Assembly: GCF_000002235.5 (NCBI RefSeq)
Contig: NW_022145542.1
Location: forward strand, 248,001 to 312,000
Length of the DNA stretch: 64,000 bases
From: Strongylocentrotus purpuratus
Lineage: Eukaryota > Echinodermata > Echinoidea > Camarodonta > Strongylocentrotidae
Direction: 5' to 3'
Part shown: positions 1-11,329 of the stretch, piece after piece
Position numbering within the stretch: the stretch's first letter is position 1
Layout of the letters: every line of letters starts with the position of its first letter
Program-made: the position numbers and the translations under genes
The notes under the pieces: model-generated
What the model saw: only the letters and a program-made list of their open reading frames with translations
Database searches by the model: none
What the model was told of the DNA's origin: nothing

Positions 1-2841
1 TTTCTTGAATATTTCAAACAATTTATCTATGTCCCTAAGAAAGTACCTCTGAAAGCTTTTGCGTATTTTTAGGTGTAATCATAAGACATGTTTTGTAGGA
101 GGGTGTAATATGCTTTTGAGAAACCCAATAGTCTCAATGTTAACGGGAAAATATCATGACTTGTATCTAGATGCTATTAAGTATTGAAATGCTGTTACTG
201 ATTTTGGATGATAGATATGTCACAAAATGAGGGAAATGCGTACACTCACTTGAGGATGTTAAGAAAACATACATTAACATTTCATCCTCCTCACTCTAAA
301 GGGTTTGAAGCTTATCTGTACTAGATTATAGGAAGGATTGGACTACCCTGCAAAGTCACTGGATAGGTGGTTATCTCATCAACTCAGCTCTCAATTAACA
401 TAAGAAAAATAGGATCATGGGGGACCAATGGTCACCGATTAGGCATTGTTTTCTATATAGAGGGAGCAAGTAGCTACAAGTAGGACAGTGTGGCTTTAAC
501 GTTTCGAATCAAGATGAGATTTAAGAAGAGACAAGAGCATGATTTCATTCTCTGGTTTCAACGTTTAATTCCTCTCCAGATTTTAAGACGTTGTACGTTG
601 AAAAACAGCAACTGTTGCCTAAAATGATATGAAGAGGGAATGATGTATTGTTTCAATCATAAACAGGTCATAACAATTCTATGCGTGTTTTATGACAGAA
701 CGTATCCGGACATTATCGATTGAGCTGTCGTGTTCCAACTATCTGTACTACTCATACCTTGAACAAAGAAGTGTCCTCTCACATTCAATGACATTTTTTG
801 AAAGTACGGAGACGAGTGAATAAGTTTTAAAAAATTCATGGCACACGTTTTCAGCAGAACAACATCTTGATATATTTTTTGTGTATTAAGAATTACCGTT
901 ATGACTTTTACTGGTAGCAACTAGGTACAAATAAAACTGATTTCCTCCCAAACATGTCTGTTGTCTTTAATAGCTCTAGTCAACGCCCCTTAATTTAGTC
1001 GTTTTCTTAATTTTGCCCTTACTTTTTACATTGACCACACTGTTGATATTACGTTATTTTGCATGTATACAAAATGTCGGGCTTCTTTCAAAAACCTAAC
1101 TTTGTATTTATACAAAAAATGTATTTAACGAAATGCTTATGAAAACATACAAATATTTGTTTTGAATTTATCGAAGACAATTCCTTTACCAAAGAATGAA
1201 GGAAGATTAATGGATTCGGTGGAGTTTTTTGCTAGGGAAAAATGGAGATTATCAGGTTAATTGGTGGGTGATTGTCTAAATCCCTTGATGTATGACTGAG
1301 AAGTCAACTCTATACTTTTCATACAAGTAGGGATGATAATTATCCCATCGCCCCCTCCCTAATTCCATTTATTCTTAGTAGGCCCTACAGCCTGATAACC
1401 GACAATCATAGTCACTGAGATATCACGCATCATCGCCACTTTAAAGGTTATCTCATTATAAAAACCATGGCGAATCCCCCAGAAAGCACGTCTTCTCTCC
1501 AGCATTAACTGTCTTGCTGTCTTGTTTAAGCTTCATGAGAAAGTGTAAACAATTCATTACCACACAAACAACATCTCCATCGAAACTGTATCAGAAGCGA
1601 AGTAGATTTTTTCCTTTAACTGGCACAGTATCTGTCCGATCATAGTCTTGCCATTGGTGCATGCAGATGGTGGAGCTCAGATGGTCCTAGAAATCAATAG
1701 TCTAGATTGAGTACTTGACCTCCCTCCTTGTTTATCATTAGTCTTCTTCTACAGACTCATTATCATGTCAATGCTCTTGATAGACAAATTTGTTCTACTT
1801 GAGAAGCAGCGAACACTCTTGAACATTTACCATGTTGATTCAATGGCTACATAACCTCAACGATAAAGAAAGTGTTGATATTAACAAACGTTTTTGTGGG
1901 TGTTCCACGGAAGATGCGTTCCAGTAGAGTACTTGTTTAAATGCATTGTAAACAAATTGACGGTAGAGAACTTGTTTTTGCCGCATTGTACAAAGAATGA
2001 CAGTGATGTCAGATGATGTCAGTTATGAGTCATTTGTAGAACTTTAGTTATTAATGAAACACGCGATTGCCAATACACCTAAAATCACCATAGTCACGGA
2101 ATACAAATAGTGCTAGAGAGAAGACCGAAGGTTATATATCTCTAGTTATCTCACGACGGCTGAAATTTCCAAGCATGATTAGAATCTGCAAAATAAGTCA
2201 ATTTTTATGAGGAGTAAGTTCACTCAATTCCTTTCTGATACATTACATTATAATATGTTTGAGCGACCTGCTTTTTCCTTAAGAGAGTTACCTTCTGTAA
2301 TGATGATTTAATGAGTTGACGTATAAAGCACCCTCAAATATCACTTTAGTCACTCTTCATATATTACCATGTGTCATGTAACATTTGTGTGAAATAATAA
2401 GAACGAGTCCATGTACAAATTAATTTATTTCTTGAACTATTCGATAATGCGTTAACTGTTTAAAAGAAAAACCACTACGGCCAGTTCACGTTATTATCTG
2501 GAGCAACAATCATAATTGAGCGAAAGCTCAGTCTCTGAGATCGATGGTTGTTCCGCTGAGACTAGGTCTGGCTCCATTGGCCGCCTCTATACAGATGTAT
2601 TGGAAACTTGGTTGACAAATGTCAGTTTTATTTTTTAAGAGCCCATACCAGACGGTTATTTCTGCCTACCACCAGAAGTGCCTGAGCTTGTGGATACCGG
2701 AGCTCGAAGACATCGTTATTATTGTGTACACACATCAACAATCCGGTCATACCATGCTGTCAAGAGCTCAACATAAGCTGTCATTCAGCTATCATTCACC
2801 CACACTGGTATATAAGCACTTGCACTTAAAAAAGACCAGGG
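1..2841. other. Noncoding AT-rich DNA, probable RIM intron
   Basis: No exon could be supported on either strand. Open frames are short and lack recognisable domains or flanking splice sites. Because the RIM first coding exon lies to the right on the minus strand and ends in a splice donor, this stretch is probably part of its first coding-region intron. I looked for the expected RIM zinc-finger exon here and did not find it. One dispersed-repeat copy lies at 335-483. Confidence 0.5.
335..483 (-). repeat. Dispersed repeat, copy A
   Basis: Read on the minus strand this ~150-bp stretch matches 19130-19288 along its length, including the blocks CTTGTAGCTACTTGC, AATCGGTGAC and GTTGATGAGATAACCACC. 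The two copies lie 19 kb apart in opposite orientation. No terminal repeats or coding capacity are visible, so the class is unknown. Confidence 0.75.
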
Positions 2842-3005
2842 TCCCGTTGCATAAAACTTACCATTGATGGGGTAAATTTGCCATCAATGGCAACTACCAC
2901 GGTAACAGGGCTCAACAGCCAATCAAAATCAAGGTTTACATGGTAGTTATCATTGATGGCAAAGTTACCATCAAAGGCATCAATGGTAAGTTTTGTGCAA
3001 CGGGG
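2842..3005. mobile_element. Short MITE with inverted termini
   Basis: The two ends are inverted copies: CCCGTTGCATAAAACTTACC at the left and, reverse-complemented, CCCGTTGCACAAAACTTACC at the right, each running on into an ATTGATGG block. The interior repeats the CCATCAATGG motif, so most of the 164 bp can fold on itself. No coding capacity. A target-site duplication was not clear. Confidence 0.8.
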
Positions 3006-3223
3006 TACATACCAGGACGCACCCTCCTTAAAATTATGCATAGAGTATCAGTGAAAGCCACATCAGTCCTATTCCAATCTGCAATAGCACGCCAAATTGT
3101 ATATGGGCCTACTTCGAACATACAAGAGAGATAAGGTAAAGACTGTTTCCACATTGTTTTCTTTCTTGCCATGATTATGATCTGGTTTTCTTCGGTATGT
3201 ACAGGATGGTAGATTATATTTAC

Positions 3224-3939
3224 CTGACTCTCTCTTCATCTCTCTCCTGTAGACCCTTAGCCCTGTTTAGAACAGCCAGAATATGAGCTCGTTCTTCCTC
3301 TGTCAAATGGCTTAGATCTGCTTCAGGAGGTTGGTCGTTCATTGGAGGGGCTGCTTTATTCTGAACCCTGGATCTGTCACTAGTCCTAGGAGCAGTACTA
3401 GATGGTTTGGGTCCTGTGTTAACCCCTCCGCGGTCAGGACCCTGAGTGGATACTTTATCTCCCCTTCCTCTACCCCTTCCTGGAATTATAAACGCCGGAC
3501 TTGCTGCGCTGGTATGAGGTGGTGAAACACTTGCAGATCCACTGACAATTGGACCGGTCCGACGCCCAGATTGCCCACCCATTGGTCCAGCTTCACCCCT
3601 TCCTCCACCTCTTCCTGTACCTCTTCCGTGTCCTCCCCGAGTCTCCATACTACCACCTGTGCCACCTCTACCATTTCCTCGGCCACCACTGATACCAGCT
3701 CCCCCACGCATACCACTCCGGCCACCACCACTACCACCAACCGCACCACCTCTTCCAACACCAGTGCCACCACCTGTCCCAGGACTAATACTACCTCCTC
3801 TACCAACCCCTCTGGCACCTTCTAAACTCCTACCCATCATACTATCCACACCATCATGTAGCTGTCTGCCAGTCTGGTATGGTATCGGCGTTGGATGTTG
3901 CGGCATCCCCTCTCCTTCCTCGCTCATCTCATTCCCCAT
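3224..3939 (-). CDS. RIMS: RIM (regulating synaptic membrane exocytosis) N-terminal exon, partial
   Basis: RIM proteins are presynaptic active-zone scaffolds that bind Rab3 and Munc13. This exon encodes about 238 residues from ATG at 3939. Its last part, ADLSHLTEEERAHILAVL, closely matches the start of the vertebrate RIM Rab-binding helix (DLSHLTEEERNIIMAVM in RIM1). It ends at 3224 with the donor GTAAAT in phase 2; reading on gives an immediate stop, which supports a splice. Before the helix lies an unusual stretch of roughly 90 residues (about 41-130) made of GRGG, GGRG and RGG-like repeats, then a Pro/Ser/Thr-rich linker. In vertebrate RIM1 the N-terminus before the helix is only about 20 residues. 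The zinc finger, PDZ and C2 exons would lie left of the window. Rabphilin or Slp relatives are less likely because the LSHLTEEER signature is RIM-like. Confidence 0.8.
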
Positions 3940-5008
3940 GTTTCGCTACACGGTCCTCCACAAAACCAAACCAAGAAAAATGATACAGCTAACTACGCCG
4001 TGAAGCAGTGCATCTACAGCTAACACTTTCCTCCCATATCAAAATAATCCTCATCATTTCCTGCAAGTTGCGAAATTAATCCGTGAATCCGGTGATGAGA
4101 CGGTGGGATGTAGCGATTAGCTCTCCTACAGAATAAGGGCGTTTGTCTACGGGAGATAGTGAAGTAGCGCTAATATCCATGCGAATCCATTGATTATAAC
4201 GCATATAGTATGTGGGTAGATGGAACGAGAGCGAACAGCTAAGAGTTTTGCATGATGTGTGTATGCACCGAGTGCAGATGGTAGTCATAGAGAGAGCACA
4301 CCCATGGTTCACACACACACACCAGCATACACACACACTCATCTCACTAACTATATGCGAGCATCAGTGATCGCCAAATTACTCACAAAATATCCGCACT
4401 GGACGCTCAAAATGCAAAGACGATACACAGACCGCTGCGAACTGCACGGTCACGGCTCATGAGCTAACATGCATCCTCTTCCTAAAAATCTAGAATATAA
4501 ATCACTAGTTGTGTAGGCATACACACTGGGAGTAACCATTGTCTCGAGGAAATATTCACCGTTTTACATGATTTCTTTTTAACTGTAATATACGTAATAT
4601 TTACACGGTTGCTCAGCTTACCTTTCACGTATCCAGCATGGTTTTCTCGTTGCGTGTCGGTTCAGATGAATTACTCTTGCATGATAATGGGATAACAACA
4701 AGTGCTGCAAAACAAGGCACTGCTAAAGTCATTTCATTTTTCCTGAAATATCCATCAAATCGATTCTCATCTTGCGGCTCATCACACACCCACCATGTTA
4801 AAAATAGGATTATAATTCTTACGTCTGCATGGGTGTGCTTCACGAGGCCATATCAAGCCGTGGGAGATTCTCAATAAACGACAAACCTAAAGTCAAGTGT
4901 GTTGTTTATCACTATTACATCTTAAAACATTTAATGTCATCTTGATTATGTACTTCTACATTTGAAAATATTAAACATGAAAGTATTAAGGCTTTTAATA
5001 GTACTTTT

Positions 5009-5041
<33 letters not shown>

Positions 5042-6048
5042 TTTTCTTCTTCTTTTTTTCCAGTTCCCAGAGATATGCTAGCATAAAAACACGCGAAGTC
5101 TACTTAAGAATATGTAATACTTTAATTGGCACCCGTATCCGTTTATAGCCTAAAATATTGAAACGTCGTAAAGATTTTGTGTAGAAGTATCATGCTATAT
5201 TTTGTTATGTTACACTGTAATGTGAAACAATATGATTTGTAAGTGTAAAACAATATGATTATTTTTTTGCTAATAGATGTAACGCATATTTTGTAAATCA
5301 TTGTGTTTTCTGACCAATAAAACTTATCAAGATAACAACAACAACAACAAATTGTGTGTATGTGTGTATGTATGTGTGTCGGATCAATAATTTGAACAGA
5401 TTCTCAACTTATTAAACCACGCATGCATCTTTCGCCCGAAATAACAAGCTCTAAATCTACATTATTCACAGGAGCTCATATAGTTTTTCTTCTGCATAAA
5501 AGGCCATTAAATTCATGAAAACCGTAAGATTGTATCTCATTTTTCACGTAGATCTCAATTATGAGGATTACTGACTACTTGTCCATTGATCGAATTAAAA
5601 GAATATGAATATCTTAGGCAAAAGGCATTTCAGAAACAATATTTTAAATCTGTTAATAGAATCGAAAACTGGATTACCTCGTTTAATTATATCCTGGGCT
5701 CAATACTACCTTTGGAAAAAAGTACAATATGTTCAATTATTCTTATTCTTATTATTTGTTTAGGGGGAGGTGTGGTATTTATCTACCCCCTCCCCCTACT
5801 CATTCGTAGTCTATCTTGCATCCACCCTTAGGCTTGGTAAAAACTTACTCTCTCTACTGTCATTTGTATAGAAGCTGAACTCTGAGAGGACGGAAGAAAC
5901 AATTGCATCTTCACATTGATTGGACAAGTTCAACAATTCAAACGGAAGCATCATACGCTGTAGTACATTTGTAAAAAATGATACTTTTGTTTTTAATTAC
6001 CTTATTGTCTTCATTTCATATTTGTTTAATTATCTATAAAATCATATG

Positions 6049-6091
<43 letters not shown>

Positions 6092-7660
6092 CGTTGGGGG
6101 TTTTAGATATTACAACATCTCCAGATTCCAGTAAAAAAAAAAACGTTCTCCGAGATTTGGATGGAGGCGGTGGCGTATAACTAAAGGGCGTCCATTTCCT
6201 CCACCTTTTAGTCGAAAGATAGAAAGAAATGAATGAGACAGAAAAGAGAAACTTTAAAAAAATTAACTATATTTTCTCACTGGCCTTTCTTTTACCTGAC
6301 CCTACGCTTTTGTAAATATGTCTTTCCTATTGATGACCACAATGTCTTAGGTTTATAGTCTAACATTGTGCTCAACTAGAAAGCTGTGCAACTTATGACC
6401 CACTGCCGGTGAATAAATCACCTCAGAATAGAAAACGTTGCAAACAAGGTAAAATTTTTACTTTAGTACATCGAGTGAACTGTGTTTCATTGTGATGGAT
6501 TGTTTCATTTGATTTGTCAGTTGAGTTTTCACATTACTCACACTGCACTTCATTTTATGCGTCCCATGCATCTCTAGCTGTCTTGTCTCAAGGCAACGCA
6601 GAATCAAAAATTGGTTTCTTGTTCCATCGGAGGTCGGGGGAGAGATTGTATTTACGATTATCTTCATCAAGGATCTGAGATCTACATCCGCTTGGTTTTT
6701 CATTTTAGATGTCTTTCTTGGATAAATTAAATCCTTTACTACGCGTTTTTGCGATATCAAGGAAATGTCGGCTTAGGACATTCAAGCGTCGATAGATTTT
6801 TATTTATTTTTTCGTTACCTAACGAAAAGCATTTCTTAGACAATAACGATTCAGATCCTGCATTACACAATCGCCATGAATTCGTCATGTTTATTTCATT
6901 TCATTTGTTGGGGGGGGGGCCCGGGGGGAGAGCCTTGACAAAAAAAAAGTTCTTATGCGAGCACTGAAATGGATATTTACCCTTTTAAAAAACTCAAATG
7001 GACTTCGACATAAGGCCAAATAAAAACAAAAAACATGTTTAGCGTCCTGCCTTTTTGAAAAATAGGAAGGAGGAGGCCCTTTTTTTCTTCTTCAAAATGG
7101 CCTCTCAAAATGGCCTCTCGGTACATTTTTCCTGACAGTCGGGCTATTTTTCAAATGCCCGCCGGTGTATTTTTATTTAAAAAATAAAAAATAAGAAATA
7201 GATCATTTTTAGCAGTATGTTTTTTTATTTTTTTATTCATTGAAGAAGAAAAAAATTATTAAAAAAAACAAATTTAAAAAAAACCCAACAAAAACAAACA
7301 AATTAAACAATATATATACATATATTAAATTCTACATGATAGGGCCTATATGCATGTTAAAACTGTACCAAGTCACTAATTATGTACGAAAGAAATAATA
7401 ATAATTGGATCTTATTAACCTAGGATAGCCACATCGGTATTGATATTGCTCGTCCTGCAGACCCTCAAATAATTAATACCCCAGCACTAGCCAGATACCC
7501 ACTATATACACCCGGCTAGAGAGTGGCAAATGTGTATTAATGTATTGCTACAAGGCATTTGATAGCATCTTCCCTTGGATTGAGAATCAAGGGAATGAAC
7601 CACTATAACCCACGACACCTAGATGGCGTACTTTAAATCACACCCGTACAAACGTACAAT
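3940..7660. other. Noncoding region upstream of RIM exon
   Basis: This should contain the 5' UTR and promoter of the RIM gene on the minus strand, but no defined promoter element could be assigned. It holds simple repeats: an AC-rich tract near 4310-4340, a CT tract at about 5010-5045, an AAC run at 5333-5350 and a TA tract at 6056-6086. A G-run at 6908-6927 and A/T homopolymers follow. No exon with supported splice sites was seen. Confidence 0.5.
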
Positions 7661-7669
7661 TCATATAAC

Positions 7670-8035
7670 CGGGCCTGATCGGGACAATAACCCCCTGGAC
7701 AATCACCCCCGGAAAATTATTCCCAGAAAACTACCCCCAGGACAACAATCCCCCGGAAAATTTACCTCCAAGGACTGCTACCCCTCGAGGACAATTACAC
7801 CCCGGAAAATTTCCCCCAAGGACAATTACCCCCCCACCACCTGTGGACAATTACCACACGAGGTAAATTGCCCCCTAGGACAATTATGCCCCCTCTCCTC
7901 TGTTCATTAAAGGGAAGTCTACTCTGATATTAAGTTAGTTTTAATAAAAGGAATTATTTTGGCAGAGGTGGTACGCTCCTCGGGTAATCTTGCGGGGGGG
8001 GGGAGTAATTGTCCACGGGGTAATTGTCCGAGACC
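7670..8035. repeat. GACAATTACCCC minisatellite
   Basis: Degenerate tandem units of about 17-20 bp alternate the motifs GGACAATTACCCCC and GGAAAATTACCCC. The last units (7985-8030) appear in the opposite orientation as GGGGTAATTGTCC, so the array is partly inverted. The proline-rich open frame through it is a by-product of the repeat. Confidence 0.8.
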
Positions 8036-8800
8036 CTTAACAAATATATTGAATGGATAAACTTGACCAGTAAACAGCATAAAATGCTAATCATGTCTGG
8101 TACCTTAACAAATAAAAATATATATGAATAATTATTGAATACAGGTATACTACCTAACTATCTAAGTTAATACATGTTTGTGTGTTTGAATACAAAGCCT
8201 AAACTTGTATAAATAGGCATTCCTGATAAAATACTACAATAATGTATCATACAATGTCTAAAAATATGTTATATATATATATATATATAATCTAATTTAA
8301 TTCATTTATCTATTTATTGCAACCGTGATGTGGATTTCACACAATAAAAAGACAGGCATAAAAATGGTTCACAGTATAATATATACCTTTTACAATAAAA
8401 CTGTAAAAATTGGCACTTTAAATACATAAATACAAGAAAATAACATTCAAGAACATCTGCATTTAAATATAATTATAAGGTACATGGACTTCACAGGACC
8501 AATAATCCCACATCAACTGACATGAACGTATTGTTCAGAACAATTAAGAAGTTAGCTTGAAATCATGTAAAGAATGATTTTGAAAGTAGATTTTAAAAGA
8601 GAGCAAACCAAAATTGAATGGTGGTATAACGCATTATCCATAAAAATAAAAATATAATATATTATATATTAATGTTTTATACGATAACAATTAAATATTT
8701 CTGGGTACAAATTGTCTTAATCTATTAAAAACACCGGTATTGTGTGGTCTATCGTATCACAAGCTTTCTGAAAATCTAGGAATACGCCTACTAGTAGGGT
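8036..8800. other. AT-rich noncoding DNA
   Basis: Nothing recognisable apart from a TA dinucleotide tract around 8268-8290 and very AT-rich sequence. The last eight bases, AGTAGGGT (8793-8800), are the target duplication of the adjoining element. Confidence 0.5.
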
Positions 8801-8950
8801 CAGGCGCGTACGCAGGGGGGGGGGGGGCAGGCGCGGATCTACGGGGGGGGTTTAGGGGGTTTAAACCCCCCCCTTGGGCGGCCCAAAAAAAAAAAAAAAA
8901 AAAAAAAAAAGGAAAAAAAAGAGAAAAAAAAGAAAAAAAGAAAGAAAAAA

Positions 8951-9040
8951 GAACGCACGCTGGAGAGAAACCCTTTCAAGTGCAAATATTGTGAGAAGAT
9001 ATTCAACTCATCTGGTAACTTAACCAAACACATGATAACT
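8951..9040 (+). pseudogene. Decayed C2H2 zinc-finger fragment inside transposon
   Basis: The stretch encodes the inter-finger linker form RTHAGEKPF and then, one base out of frame, KCKYCEKIFNSSGNLTKH. The linker, the CxxC pair, the Phe, the Leu and the first His sit at C2H2 spacing. The second zinc-binding His is missing and the frame shifts at about 8975. It looks like a captured and decayed piece of a host KRAB-less C2H2 gene, or the remnant of a finger coded by the transposon itself. Confidence 0.6.
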
Positions 9041-9055
9041 CTGGATATAACTGTG

Positions 9056-9399
9056 TATTTAACTGTTACTTGATTTAAAAAGACGTTATCCTGCACTGCT
9101 TTTTATGGTCTCCATTGTGTTAATAGATGCCAGGAAAACATCACTTACGGGGTTCAAATAAACACCCCCCAAAAAATCGGCTCGCCGCTTCGCGGCTCGT
9201 GGACGATGCTCCGCATCGTCATTATTTTATTTAACTGTTACTTGATTTAAAAAGACGTTATCATGCACTGCTTTTTATGGTCTCCATTGTGTTAATAGAT
9301 GCCAGGGAAACATCACTTACGGGGTTCAAATAAACACCCACAAAAAAATCGGCTCGCCGCTTCGCGGCTCATGGACGATGCTCCGCGTCGTCATTATTT
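9056..9399. repeat. 172-bp tandem duplication with GC hairpins
   Basis: Two near-identical units start at 9056 and 9228. Each ends in two short perfect GC-rich palindromes, GCCGCTTCGCGGC and GACGATGCTCCGCATCGTC (the second copy reads GCGTCGTC). In AT-rich DNA these paired hairpins stand out. Confidence 0.8.
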
Positions 9400-9673
9400 T
9401 GGTCAAACCCCCCCCCCTTAGCAAAAAGCTAGATCCGCCCCTGGGGGGGGGGGGTGTTTGGGGGTTAAACACCCCCTTTGGTATTTTTATGTGTATAAAC
9501 CCCCCTAAACCCCCCCCCCCTTTGGGTTTGTTTTTTTCTCTTTTTTTTTTCTTTTTTCTTTATTCCCATGGCTGACCTAAAAAAGATGACCTTACCCCCC
9601 CCCCCCCAACGGAGCAAAATGTCAAATTTTCAAATTTCGAGACCCCCCCCCCCAAAAAAAAAAGTGTCCTCTT

Positions 9674-9715
<42 letters not shown>

Positions 9716-9974
9716 TTATTCAGCGGCCGGCTGAGTCGTTGCGATTTTTGGGGGACAAAAAAAAAAAGTGTCCTCTTACCCCCCCCCCCCCCCCCCCCCC
9801 GCTTAATCAGCAGCTGGCTGAGTCGATGCGGAATTTTCGGCCCGACTTAAAAATGTTAACGCCCCCCCCCCCCACCCCTTGAAAAAATCCTGCGTACGCG
9901 CCTGAGTAGGGTTATATACTACATGTAGTAGGTGTCTGATCAAAAAACATGTACGATTATTCGGTTACATGTCG

Positions 9975-10335
9975 TTTTTCCGAAGGTTCGTATTTCCGAA
10001 GGTTCGTGATTCCGAAAATGAAATAGGGTTTGTAATTTTGAAAATGAAGTAGGGTTCGTAATTCCAAAAATGAAAAGGGGTTCATAACTCCGAATATGAA
10101 AAGGGGTTCATAATTCCGAAAATGAAACTCCGAAGGTTCGTATTTCCAAAAATGAAAAAGGGTTCATAATTCCGAAAATGAAAAGGGTTCATAATTCCGA
10201 AAATGGAAAGGGGTTCATAATTTCGAGAATGAAAAAGGGTTAATAAATCCGAAGGTTCGTAAGTCCGAAAAGGAAAAAATGTTCAAAGTAATTCCGAAAA
10301 TGAAATCGGGCTCATAATTCCGAAAATGAAATAAG
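9975..10335. repeat. TTCCGAAAATGAAA minisatellite
   Basis: Tandem degenerate units of about 22-26 bp with consensus close to GGTTCATAATTCCGAAAATG, with GAAGGTTCGTA variants at the left. At least twelve units are visible. No coding meaning. Confidence 0.8.
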
Positions 10336-10469
10336 GTACCTAAAAATGAGGAAAGGGAGGACCAAAACGACTGAGCAACCCCCCCCCCCCCTCTCCATAT
10401 CAAGGGTTCAAAAAAGGGAGGGAGATAAAAGGGAATAAGTCGATCTTTCATTATGGTATTCATTGTTTT

Positions 10470-10945
10470 TATTATTCTATCATTTCCTTGTTCCTAGTTT
10501 TTCCTTCTATCTTCTTTTCCTTCTATCTTCTTCTCCTTCTATCTTTCCTTATGTTAGGCTATTTTTTGTTATTATTCTTCTTTTATTTATCTTTCTATCT
10601 ACAACATAAAATTAGGAATAAAAGAATCATCTGGCAGCCGCATCTGTCCTTAATTGATGATGTTATTTTCATTCTATATTCTTCACTTTCTACCTTTCCT
10701 TATGTTTTTCTTTGTTTTTATCCTTTCATCTTCTTCACTTTCTACTATTGCGGTTGTTACTCTTTGCCTTCATCCTTCTATCATTTCATCTTTCTATCTT
10801 CCTTTTTCTTCCATCTTATGTTCTTTCTATCTTTCCTTTCATTATTCGTTGCTTTTATATCCTTCTATATTTTCTTTCTATCTCTCATTATGTTATTCTT
10901 TGTTTTAATTTTCATCATTTTCCTCTATCTATCTACATCATAACA
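10470..10945 (+). repeat. Pyrimidine-rich degenerate TTCTATCTT repeat
   Basis: The plus strand is almost entirely T and C, built from variants of TTTCTATCTTCCTT. All three frames stay open and give Phe/Leu/Ser-rich translations that mimic membrane proteins. This is low-complexity sequence, not a gene. Confidence 0.75.
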
Positions 10946-11329
10946 TAGAGGGAAATAGCTAGATTAGTTGGCGGCCGCCAGATAATTCTATCTTTCCATT
11001 GTTGTTTATGATTAATTAGCATATAGGCTAGCTAAAGAGGCCTATGTACAGAGCAATAGGTCAACGGTAGGTCAATTACTTACAAGAATATTTGTATTTA
11101 TCACAGAAATAAAGGCTATTGAAACAGAATCTATTCAAGTCGAGTCTGGCCAATTTTAGTAATACAGGTTTATTTCGTCATTGATCAAGAGCAGGCATCG
11201 CAATCCATGATCGTATCCTACCATCTTTCATGTTTTGGATTTCGCAGATCCTTGAAACACCTTGGTCTCTTTGCCAATCCGCTGGGATTGAGAGGTCCAT
11301 TACATCCTCCACAGGGGCCCCACTCACAA

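Larger units (their letters stand above)
8828..9443. mobile_element. Second hAT-like element nested in poly-G
   Basis: The left end CAGGCGCGGATCTA and the reverse complement of the right end, CAGGGGCGGATCTA, form inverted termini of the widespread CAGGGGCGGATC hAT type. Both flanks are runs of G, consistent with insertion into a G tract of the host element, which would make a G8 duplication invisible. It carries a zinc-finger-like fragment (8951-9040) and a duplicated ~172-bp block (9056-9399), and no transposase. Confidence 0.7.
8801..9904. mobile_element. Non-autonomous hAT-like element with intact 8-bp target duplication
   Basis: Left terminus CAGGCGCGTACGCAGG and right terminus CCTGCGTACGCGCCTG are perfect 16-bp inverted repeats. 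The element is flanked by an exact 8-bp duplication AGTAGGGT at 8793-8800 and 9905-9912. An 8-bp duplication with a CAG-starting terminus is typical of hAT transposons. There is no transposase. The interior is dominated by G, C and A homopolymer runs plus a second, nested element (8828-9443). Confidence 0.85.

Noticed and set aside
3571-4003. Pro/Ser/Thr-rich plus-strand frames over the RIM exon
   Set aside because: Shadows of the G-rich RIM coding strand; the minus strand has the conserved RIM motif and a donor site.
9568-9882. Proline-rich 104-codon frame
   Set aside because: Encoded by C homopolymers inside the hAT-like element.
10488-10943. 151-codon hydrophobic open frame looking like a membrane protein
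   Set aside because: It lies in a pyrimidine-only degenerate repeat; all three frames are open and give similar Phe/Leu-rich strings.
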